64,000 nt of DNA from Amorphophallus konjac (lineage: Eukaryota > Streptophyta > Magnoliopsida > Alismatales > Araceae): positions 513,526,566 through 513,590,565 of the forward strand of contig CM040121.1 of NCBI GenBank assembly GCA_022559845.1. The letters run 5' to 3'. Position numbers and translations under genes: made by a program. The notes beneath the pieces were generated by a model. The model made no database searches and was not told the origin of the DNA. It saw only the letters and a program-made list of their open reading frames with translations. Shown here in pieces: positions 55,285-64,000 of this stretch. Within the stretch, counting starts at the first letter, position 1, and each line of letters opens with the position of its first letter.

Positions 55285-57931
55285 TTGACTTGCTGCAGAT
55301 GTGCCTTGGAAGGAGAAATAAAAGGGGTCAACCAAGGCACTCAAAAAGAAAACCCCATGATTCAATTCAGGTCAGTTCTGAAATCTGTTTTAAATTCATT
55401 ATCTGAATTTGTGAGTATGAAAAATGAGAATTCCATGCTGATTTACTTGGTTGTTGTATGATCTTCTCTTGTCTAGTTGATCAGTCTGCATTCCAGACTC
55501 AACTATTGAATTCAACTCTGCATATCTGATGCTCTTCTCGTACTATATATTGAACTGAATTTGAATGCTTCTTTAGTATATACGGTTGATGCACTATACA
55601 GACTCTGCGTCCATGCATGTGTTTTGTGTTAATGCATTGCATGCTTGTTATTGAATGCACACTTGGACTGATTGTGTATAGACTGATTGTCATTACATGT
55701 GTCAATGATGCTGTTCAATGCATGAAGGACTGCTTTATGTTGCATTGTCATACATGATCATCATGGTATATTAAATGGAACAAGTTGAAGGGCATATGGA
55801 GTATGTCTGGATGCTACTGACATGTGTGAGGTGATCCTTGGACCAAGTCCTCCGCCTAGTACCATGGGTCTAGTCTTCATGTAAAATAGTGAACTGCATC
55901 ATATGTTGAAAAATCTGAAAAAGGATAAAAATGCTCATGAATTGGATGCATAAACCTGAATTGATTGCATACTTGTTTAATGTATCCTTGGTGCATAGTC
56001 TGCATGTAGGACAGTATGTTGCATACCAAGTTAATTCTGTGTTTGCATAATCATTCCTCATCAGCATTGTCTGAATTGATACCTCTGAACTCTACTCATC
56101 TGAAGTGCATATATGTGGTTTGCATGTATGTTTAAATGCATATTGTAAGGGGGAGTCAATGCATTGCATATAGGTTGTCAAATGCATACATTTGTCAGAT
56201 TTCATAGCATATCCTTTCTTATTGATTTTGTTGACAAACCTTGATCATATTCTGAAAACTTTATGCTTCAAAAATCTCTCTTAACAATTGGTAATTCTCC
56301 TATCAATTGGTATCATTTGGCTTCAGAATTCTATCAGTCTTTCATGAAGATTTCAATGGGCTATCTCGATCATAAATCTGAAAATCTTGAACTAGAAATC
56401 TTCTATTATACATTTTTATGAATGACTGAAATAACTCATGTGGTTTAAGTTTAATGTATTCAATGAGTTTGGCTTTAAAATCTCTTAAAAATATCTGAAG
56501 CATGTTTAATAAACCTTAACCATCTGTTTCATGCTATGTCTTGTGAAAACTCCTGAAATCTGCACTTTTGAATACATAACTTTAATTGGTTAAGTACATG
56601 AGATTAATATTGTTTTGAAGCAAATGAATGTTTTTGAAATGTCTAAAGGGTAATATCTGTCAGGGCAATGACATTGGTCACTGAGAAACACAAGTCCAAA
56701 GGACTGTGTCATGAGGTGCCTTAGTTAACTCTGTAAAATGAGAATTCATTGAAAATCAGGCAGAGCAATGGCATGCACACTGAGAAATACAATTCACTCA
56801 TTAAAATTGAGCTGTAGTGTGTCATGATGTGTAAATGCTAACTCTGTTTACATAAGGCATGACAGTTAGTCACACTAAGGGCTTAGGGATATTGGCCTCT
56901 GATCAAGGTATATCCTCTAGTTACAAGGTGTGTACTGAACTAGAAAGCACGTAAAATTTGTAGCAACGAAAATTGCTGAATAAATTGAAATATCTGAATA
57001 TTGATGCCAAAATCAAATTGCTACAACCCTAGACAAAATCATATGACTTCATAATTGCTTGATTTCAATACTAGTACATGTAATTCTGAAAGAAGTCAAT
57101 AGATTTGATTGTGTAAGACAAAGGGAGGATAATCAAGATAAATATGAGGGCTTGGTTCATTTTTATTAAACCATGGTTTTAGATATCATTACAGAATTTT
57201 ATTGATAAACTCTGCATACATCACGTTTAAACCATGATGTTCAATAAATGTCATTCATAAGCCCTTATGATAGAAGACTTTGAAAACTTATGCTTTAGAT
57301 TTATGATATTGATATCTCTTTGAAAATCAGGCTGAACTTCTTGTGTTTGGAACATCCTTGAAAAATCTGTTAATTGAAACTCTTCTGCTCATGGTATTGA
57401 CTCATTAACCTGAACCTCTTCTTGTTTGCCCCTGTGGTCTCCTTCTCATAAGAGTCCACTTATTGAGGGGGAGCTTCCATGTCATGCATCACTTGCATAT
57501 CAATTGGCATCTCTTTAGGGTGAGCACTCCTTGTCATGCTGAATCATGTTCATATCATTTGTGACCTTGCATTCATATACTCAGGGGGGAGTATTGCATT
57601 TCTGGTTGCATCTGCATTTTTGCATTTAACCCTTCCCATGGTTTATTTTGATTACACCAAAGGAGGAGATTGTTTGCCAAAGAGAGAGAATATCATTCAA
57701 TCAGTGCATGCAGATTTCTTTTGATCTTCTCTAATTCATGCTTTTGCTGAAACTATTAAAGGGGGAGAATCATGTTCTTGCAAGGGGGAGAATTTGACTG
57801 AACTCTTATACATGCTTTAATTTCTCAAATTATTTTCTTTTTGATGAAGTCAAAGGGGGAGAATAATTTGAGTCTTCAGAATACCTCACATCATCAGAAT
57901 GACTCAATATATTGAAAGTGTTGCCATCATC
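55285..57931 (+). other. Noncoding 3' internal region of copia2
   Basis: 2.6 kb with no pol motif in any frame and only short random frames. It matches the same interval of copia1 (170-2716, opposite strand) over long stretches. Polypurine boxes AAGGGGGAG occur at about 56147, 57462, 57587, 57758, 57783 and 57851 before the terminal one at 57932. Confidence 0.75.
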
Positions 57932-57944
57932 AAAAAGGGGGAGA
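57932..57944 (+). promoter_or_regulatory. Polypurine tract of copia2
   Basis: AAAAAGGGGGAGA, one base before the LTR start TGTTGTGTCC at 57946. It would prime plus-strand DNA synthesis. Confidence 0.9.
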
Positions 57945-57945
57945 T

Positions 57946-60900
57946 TGTTGTGTCCCTGTGGTTTTGATGATGGTTTTGATGATTGATGTGGTTTTGATGA
58001 TGGTTTTGTTGATTGATTGTTGGTGTGAGTTAATCAAATGTTCAGTCATCCTGCTGCTCAATTTAGAGTCATATTTGATGATCAGTCATGCTACATGTTA
58101 AACTGATGCATAAAGCATTCATTGCTGTGGTTTTAATGATTTATCTGGTTTTGATGATTGGTGTTTGATGTTAATCATTGTGAGTCATCCTGCTGAAATG
58201 TTCATTCAGGGCTTCATATGCTCAGTCAGTTTATCTGCTGACATTGTGCTTTGATGATAGCTTCATGATTGTGATTTGTATATCATCTGGAGAATGCACG
58301 TGTATGACTGATATATTGTGTGTGTTAGACTTCTGGTATGTGCATGATATATACATCACCTTCAATCTTCAAGTCTATACACTGGTTTATTCTTCAAGTC
58401 TGTACATCCACAGTTAGACTTAAAGTCTGCACTCTAGTCTTCAATGTCAAGTCTGCACATCGGTCTTCGATTTCAATGTCCATACATTGGGCTTTTACAT
58501 GAAGTCTACACATTGTTGTTTGCAGTGAAAGTCCATACTTTGGACTGTTCATCAAAGTCTGTACATCATACTGCTATAGCAAGTCTGTACAGTGAGTGAT
58601 TCATTGGTGAAGTCTGTACACTTAACTGTGCTTCAAGTCTAGACATTGCACTGTTCCCTTCATCTTCATGTTGTTTTCAGTATGTGTCAATTTCGTCTTC
58701 GTGTCGTTTTTACCTCGTGTCGTGTTACCCCGTGTCAATTACTGTTCGACTTCGTGTTGTTTTCAACCCGAGTCGGTTACTGTTGTTCCTCGTGTCATTT
58801 TATTCGTTTTATACTGTTCACATAGCTTCATCACGTGTCGTGACAAGCCGTGTCTATTTTTCAGACCCCGTGTCTGTCTTGAGTTGTTCCTACACTCCGT
58901 GTCGATTTCATCTTTTGTCTTTGTCTTGTATTTTCATGACCTCGTATCATTTTTCCTCTCATAACCTCGTGTTAGTGTTTCTGTGACTTCGTTCATGTTT
59001 CGTAACCACACTTCGTGTTGGTTACTGTCGCTCTTATGACTTTGTGTCGTGTCTCCCAGACCTCGTGTCATTTTTCACTCCGTGTCTATTTCAGTTTTCG
59101 TCTTCGTGTTGTTTTCAACTCGTGACGGTCTCTGTCATCTGTCTCCATGTCGTACTCACTCCGTGTCATTTTTGTTCCACTGCGTGCAGAACATCGCAGC
59201 ACCTCGTGTTGCTTCCTGTTTCACTTCGTGTCGTTTTCCGTTTTGTGTTCTTCGTGTCGTTCTTACTTTGAGTCGTTTTCTTTATTATTTCCGTCTTCGT
59301 GTCGTTTCTGTTTTCATGACTTCGTGTCATCTTCATTGTCTTAGTGTTGTTTTCACCGCGTGCTGTTCTCACTGTCTTCGTGCTGTTTTCACCGCGTGTC
59401 GATTACTGTTTCATCTAGTATTGTTTTTCCACTTAGTGTCGTTTCCGAATTATCTCTTCGTGTTGTTCTTCCTAGACATTGTGTCTTTCGTGTGTTGAAA
59501 CCACACTTACTGTTGGTTTCTGTTTACCTCCATGTTGTCCTCGTGCCGTTCTCATTACTGGTTATTATATCATGTCGTTTTACTTCGTGCTACAGTCACC
59601 ATGGTGTTCTTCGTGTCATTCTTCTGGTTACCTCGTGTTGTTTTATAACCTCACTTCGTGTTGTTCTCAGTGCATCTAGTATTTCTATTACATACTTCGT
59701 GCAGCTTTAGTTCCTATGGCCCTCAGCTTTAATGATTTTCATCTCCTTGCAGATCCGAGGAAGAACATTCCACACACCTGGGCAGCACGTGATCCGAGGC
59801 TGGAATGAAGCCTGCTGAGAGACTGCCACGTGGACCGAATTCTTAGGGCTGGAAATGTGGAGGTCACACGTCGTGGCTGATGCTGCTGCTACTGCTATAT
59901 ATATGAGACCTTCGTCCACAGATGAAGGTGATCAAGTTGGCGTGAAGAAAAGCTCATACAGAGAGCCACGATCCAGATAGAAAAAGAAAAGAGAAAGAAG
60001 AAGAGCAGAAGGAGAAGAAGAGAGGTAGAGAGCTCGAGAAGAGTGTGAAGAGAAGAAGAAGCAGAGAGTGAGAGAAGAGCAGAAGAAAGAGAAAGAAAGA
60101 TAGAGAGTGAGCGAGAGAGCTCGTGGAGAAGAAGGAAGATCTTACCTGAAGATCCGTCTACTGGACCGTGGATCAAATCCAGGCCAGTCAGCTCCGTTGA
60201 GAGCCACATTGTGCATTTCATTTTTCAGCTTTCTGTTTTGCTGAAGTCATTTTTCGTTTATTGTTCTTTCCTTTGTTTTCTGGTTTGCTGTGTTTCTGAT
60301 ACTCTGTAGAGTGGTCGGGGTTCCTCCTGTTAGTTCAGGAGAAGGGAGATTGACATCTCCGGTTGCAAGTAGCTGGGTGCTACTTGTGGGTTCCCTCCGG
60401 TTTGGAGGAAGGGAGATCTGATCTCCAGTTGCAAGTAGTTGGGAGCTACTTGTGGGTTCCCTCCGGTTTGGAGGAAGGGAGACTTGTCTCCGGTTCTGGG
60501 CTTGTGGATTCAAGTCCAGGGGTTCCCTCCAGGTCTGGAGGAAGAGAGACCGTGTGTCTCTGGTTTGCTAGTGACTGGTGTCACTAGTGGTTCCCTCCGG
60601 TTGGGAGGAAGAGGGGAGGCTGTCCCCTGGTCAAGCTGTTTGGCAGCATTTGTTGCAGACTGAGTCTGCTGTTTCTAGCGTGAGCTAGTGGAAGCCACAC
60701 TCGGTTTGAGTGTGGGGTGGATGTAGGTCTGGAGGACCGAACCACCTAAAAATCCTTTGTGCAGTGGTCTGATTTCTCTATATGTTTTGCTTTCGCTAGA
60801 TGTTTGCATAGGGGCGCTCCAAGTGGTTGATCAGATCTTGTTCTGAGTGTTTAATCCGTTGAGTGAGCGAAAGTTTATTTGAGTGGAAGAATGGTGCTAC

Positions 60901-61044
60901 TGCTAATTAGTCTTTCAGATTTGATACATCTGTCTAGTTAGCACTCTAGATAGTTAGTGAGCATCATAACCTTTTAATTGGGTAAAGGTTTTTAAAGGGT
61001 TATATTCATTCACCCCCCCTCTGAATACTGCACCGAACCTAACA
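57946..61044 (+). repeat. 3' LTR of copia2 (3,099 bp)
   Basis: Near-identical to 49670-52739. It is longer because of a 30-base duplication close to its start (GGTTTTGATGATGGTTTT occurs twice at 57959-58007) and shorter by one C near 60623. About 20 substitutions, mostly transitions. The hairpin modules recur at about 60320-60735. Confidence 0.95.
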
Positions 61045-61049
61045 CGGTT
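61045..61049 (+). other. Target-site duplication, right copy (CGGTT)
   Basis: CGGTT follows the LTR end CCTAACA. The Tat reading frame resumes here as Arg-Leu-Arg-Arg-Phe-His. Confidence 0.95.
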
Positions 61050-62943
61050 GAGGCGTTTCCACCCTAGCATGGCTTTGAAAATGAAAGAAGAGGTCGATAA
61101 ACTCCATAAGGCTAGATTCGTTAGAGTCATCCTCTATCCCAATTGGGTGGCTAACATTGTCCCGGTTATGAAGAAAGATGGAAAAGTTCGAATTTGCATA
61201 GATTTTCGGGACCTCAACCGGGCGTGTCCTAAGGATGACTTCCCCCTCCCTCATATTGATGTGCTGATTGATAACACGGCAGGATTTGAGACTCTTTCTT
61301 TCATGGACGGCTTTTCAGGCTACAATCAGATTCGTCTGGCTGAAGAATACCAAGAGAAAACTTCATTCACTACGCCATGGGGCACATATTGTTATGTGGT
61401 CATGCCCTTTGGACTTAAGAATGCTGGAGCCACTTATCAAAGGGCCATGATGGCAATTTTTCATGACATGATTCATATTTATATTGAGGTGTATGTGGAT
61501 GACCTGGTTGTGAAATCAAGGACAAGGATTGAGCATCCTGGGGTTCTGGCTAAGGTTTTGCAGAGATCACGAGAATTTCAATTGAAAATGAACCCCAAGA
61601 AGTGCGTATTTGGCGTTTCTTCAGGGAAATTACTTGGATTTATCGTTAGCAAGAGGGGAATTGAAGTTGATCCCAACAAGGCGAAGGCCATTAGAGATAT
61701 ACCTCCTCCCAAGAATCTGAAGGAAGTTCGAGGATTAATCGGGAGGTTGCAATTTATTCGCCGCTTCGTCTCCCAGCATTCACAAAGATGTAGGCCGTTT
61801 TACGAGCTTACTAAGCCGGGAGTCAAGTTTAATTGGGATGATAAATGTCAGGCAGCCTTTGACGGATTGAAGGATTATTTGGTCAATCCTCCTGTCCTGA
61901 GGCCGCCAATTCCAGGCAAACCACTTATTCTTTATGTTTCAGTCCTGGATGACTCCGTAGGTGCTGTCTTAGCTCAAGTGGATGAGGAAGGTAAAGAGAG
62001 GGCAGCATACTACTTATCTAAACTCCTTAACCCCTGTGAGCAGAGATACTCAGCCATGGAAAAGACTTGTGCAGCTTTGGTTTGGGTAGTTCAGAAGTTA
62101 AAACACTATTTCCTAGCTCACGAGGTTCACCTCATTGCTCGCATGAATCCAATCAAATTCCTCCTTGAAAAATCTGTCCTCACTGATCGATTAGCACGCT
62201 GGCAAAGCTTCCTTTCTCAATTTGACATCACTTACATTCAGCAAAAAGCTATCAAAGGTTATGCCATTGCCGAACATCTTGCTCACCACCCTCTCCCCCG
62301 CTTTGATCCTGTCAATTCAGAGTTCCCGGATGAAGAATTAATGTCCATTAATCACCCCCCAGATCCTATGTGGACATTACATTTTGATGGAGCTCTTAAT
62401 TCTCAAGGAAGAGGGATCGGCATGGTTCTCTTAACACCCGAAGGAGTCACCATTCCATTTGCTGCTCGGCTCACTTTTCCCGTCACCAATAACATAGCCG
62501 AGTATGAAGCTCTTTTGGCCGGTCTTAAAACCGCTCATCAATATGGTGTCACCCATTTGCGAATCGTCGGTGACAGTCAGCTTATTCTACGCCAAGTGTT
62601 GGTCAAGTGCCGCACTATCAATCCTAAGCTCAAGCCCTACCAAGAACTCGCTTCAGCTTACGCCAAACTCTTCACTAAATTGATTTTCGTTCATGTCCCG
62701 CGTAGCCAGAACATTTTGGCCGACGCACTTGCTTCCTTAGCCTCCGCTTTAGTCTTCCCTCCTGAGCGTGATTTTCATGTCCCCCTGATTCATCAGCGTG
62801 ATACTCCAGCCATTAGGGATCGTGCTTTTCTTGATATTAGGGATCAGGTGCTTGAGAAGGTTAGACGGAAAGAAGCTCTTGAAGGCAAAGAGGTCATGCT
62901 ATTGGATTGGCAAGAAGAGTTGGCTGACGAAGAAAAGCCTTAG
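61045..62943 (+). CDS. pol: Tat reverse transcriptase, RNase H and second RNase H (continuation after copia2)
   Basis: Continues the frame that stops at 49669. The RT has ICIDFRDLNRACPKDDFPLP, SFMDGFSGYNQI and the catalytic YVDD at about residue 150 of this piece. The first RNase H follows (LYVSVLDDSVGAVLAQ, SAMEKTCAALVW). Residues 445-570 form a second RNase H with the acidic set in FDGAL, AEYEAL, GDSQL and LADALASL. This second domain is the known Tat-lineage acquisition. The frame ends in TAG at 62941-62943, but the integrase follows in the same frame. The stop falls where related Tat proteins have KPWYY-like sequence (here KP, stop, YYEIARY), so a Trp TGG to TAG change is the simple reading. 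Confidence 0.92.
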   Translation, partial: RLRRFHPSMALKMKEEVDKLHKARFVRVILYPNWVANIVPVMKKDGKVRICIDFRDLNRACPKDDFPLPHIDVLIDNTAGFETLSFMDGFSGYNQIRLAEEYQEKTSFTTPWGTYCYVVMPFGLKNAGATYQRAMMAIFHDMIHIYIEVYVDDLVVKSRTRIEHPGVLAKVLQRSREFQLKMNPKKCVFGVSSGKLLGFIVSKRGIEVDPNKAKAIRDIPPPKNLKEVRGLIGRLQFIRRFVSQHSQRCRPFYELTKPGVKFNWDDKCQAAFDGLKDYLVNPPVLRPPIPGKPLILYVSVLDDSVGAVLAQVDEEGKERAAYYLSKLLNPCEQRYSAMEKTCAALVWVVQKLKHYFLAHEVHLIARMNPIKFLLEKSVLTDRLARWQSFLSQFDITYIQQKAIKGYAIAEHLAHHPLPRFDPVNSEFPDEELMSINHPPDPMWTLHFDGALNSQGRGIGMVLLTPEGVTIPFAARLTFPVTNNIAEYEALLAGLKTAHQYGVTHLRIVGDSQLILRQVLVKCRTINPKLKPYQELASAYAKLFTKLIFVHVPRSQNILADALASLASALVFPPERDFHVPLIHQRDTPAIRDRAFLDIRDQVLEKVRRKEALEGKEVMLLDWQEELADEEKP

Positions 62944-64000
62944 TATTATGAGATTGCCAGATACTGTAATGATCAGTCTTATCCCGAGGAAGCCACTGCC
63001 GAAGAAAAGAAAGCAATTAGGAGAGTGGCTCAACGTTATACTTTGGTTGGAGGTGTGCTCTACAGAAGAGGGCTCACCGGTGTTTTATTGAGATGCCTCG
63101 ATGATGATGAATCTTGGAAAGTTGTGGAAGAGGCGCATTCTGGTGTGCGTGGTGGTCATGTGAACAGCCAGATGCTAGCTAAGAAGATTCTTAGACTAGG
63201 GTTCTATTGGCCCACTCTTGAAGAGGATTGTTCTATCTATGTTCGAAGGTGTGTTAAGTGCCAACTGCACGCCGACAAGATTCATTCTCCTGCTTCTTCA
63301 CTCCATCCTACGTCCTCCCCATGGCCCTTTTCCATGTGGGCTTTTGATATCATTGGACCTCTTGGTGATTCGAACCTCCTGACCAAGCAAAAATCATTCA
63401 TTCTCACGGCAACGGAGTACTTCACCAAGTGGGCGGAAGCAGAAGCTTACGTGGAAATTAAAGCATCAACCGTCTGCAAATTTATCATGAAGAACATCAT
63501 CACGAGGTTCGGCATCCCGAGCACCATCGTCACCGACAATGGACCTCAATTTATCTCTCAAGATCTCAAGGATCTCTGCAACAGGTATAACATTGCATTG
63601 CATCATTCTTCTCCCTATTATCCGCAGGGCAATGGCCAAGCAGAGGCCACTAATAAAACTTTAATCAAGATTGTTAAGAAGACGTGCGAGGCTAATAAAT
63701 TCTCGGATTGGTCAGACAAGCTGGTTGAAGCTCTTTGGGCCTACCGCACTTCTATTCGAACCCCCACTGGGCAAACTCCTTTTGCCCTTACTTATGGAAT
63801 GGAGGCCGTAGTCCCTTATGAGATTCTTATCCCCTCTCTGCGAATACAATTGGATGAGGAGCTCTCTATCGATGAACGTCGTGATTCACTCCTTGCCCAA
63901 TTGGAACTCCTGGATGAGAAGCGTCTGGTCGCCGCTGAGCATGCGCGCGTTTACCAAAACAGGCTCTCACGTTTTTATCAGAAGAAGGTAATTGAGAGAA
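62944..64000 (+). CDS. pol: Tat integrase, partial (runs off the window)
   Basis: Same frame as the RT after one stop. The zinc-binding HHCC region (HSGVRGGH ... CVKCQLH) lies at 63135-63275. The catalytic core has Asp in FDIIGPL (about 63348), Asp in IVTDNGPQF (about 63536) and Glu in GNGQAEATNKT (about 63645). Then come ALWAYRTSIRTPTGQTPF and YGMEAVVP, typical of Tat integrases. Open to the right edge of the window. Integrase inserts element DNA into chromosomes. Because of the stop at 62943 it would be made only by readthrough, so this copy is probably inactive apart from the copia2 break. Confidence 0.9.

Larger units (their letters stand above)
49670..61044 (+). mobile_element. Young gag-only Sirevirus-like Ty1/Copia element (copia2), complete
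   Basis: Complete element of 11,375 bases with LTRs of 3,070 and 3,099 bp, TGTT...AACA ends, CGGTT target duplications, PBS, one intact 781-codon gag and a polypurine array. No protease, integrase, RT or RNase H is present in 55285-57931. This is the layout described as TR-GAG: terminal repeats plus gag, mobilised by an autonomous relative. It lies in sense orientation within the Tat RT. LTR differences are about 20 substitutions by eye (about 0.7%), so the insertion is recent. Confidence 0.92.
41831..64000 (+). mobile_element. Tat-lineage Ty3/Gypsy element, split by copia2 and cut by the window's right edge
   Basis: In order: LTR candidate 41831-43147, PBS-like site 43151-43167, leader to 44525, gag-protease-G-patch-RT start 44526-49669, copia2 insertion 49670-61044, then RT, RNase H, second RNase H and integrase to the window end. 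The second (archaeal-like) RNase H after the first is the known mark of the Tat lineage. The 3' end and 3' LTR lie beyond 64000. Confidence 0.85.

Overview
This window is repeat-dense nuclear DNA of a flowering plant. The evidence is Ty1/Copia elements of Sirevirus type, a Tekay/Del-like chromovirus, a Tat-lineage Ty3/Gypsy element with two RNase H domains, plant mobile domain (PMD) and Ulp1-like transposon genes with spliceosomal introns, and satellite-like tandem repeats. I found no ordinary single-copy host gene. The species cannot be named from this sequence.

Layout. (1) 1-8106: a minus-strand, gag-only Sirevirus-like element (copia1). One 2,882-bp LTR is complete and the other is cut by the window edge. 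It sits inside the RNase H region of a Tekay-like Gypsy pol. (2) 8107-12501: the rest of that Gypsy element, a decayed integrase plus chromodomain and a 2.6-kb LTR. (3) 12841-22345: a composite region defined by clusters of a degenerate repeat of about 20 bp (core GGTGACAAATAG). It carries a small minus-strand gene remnant, an RNase H1 hybrid-binding-domain fragment, a fold-back MITE and a multi-exon PMD-plus-Ulp1 pseudogene. I read it as one or more foldback or Mutator-like elements of the kind known to carry Ulp1 genes. (4) 22791-24080: a 523-bp tandem repeat. (5) 24100-29500: unclassified repeats, including an exact-register 1,200-bp tandem duplication ending in a hairpin-forming minisatellite. 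(6) 29500-40930: a PMD gene broken into duplicated and inverted blocks, in the order A1(+), B3(-), A2(+), B1(+), B2(+). (7) 41831-64000: a Tat-type Gypsy element with LTR, PBS, gag, protease, G-patch, RT, two RNase H domains and integrase. It is split in its RT by a second, young gag-only Sirevirus-like element (copia2, 49670-61044), with a 5-bp target duplication CGGTT on both sides.

How the parts relate. The two copia elements belong to one family. Both lack pol, so they would need enzymes from an autonomous relative. They share long LTRs, the initiator-Met PBS, repeated polypurine boxes, a 2.6-kb noncoding tail and a gag with several CCHC knuckles. The insertions are nested (copia1 in Tekay, copia2 in Tat) and differ in age: about 3% divergence in the short visible LTR overlap of copia1, and about 0.7% for copia2.

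The most unusual signal is structural. The leaders and LTRs of three unrelated element families contain arrays of short hairpins whose stem sequences change from copy to copy while base pairing is kept. The clearest cases are the R/U5 of the copia family (five repeated modules, most with three hairpins, and compensatory differences between copia1 and copia2) and the Tat leader just after the PBS (seven consecutive hairpins with CCTC-like loops).
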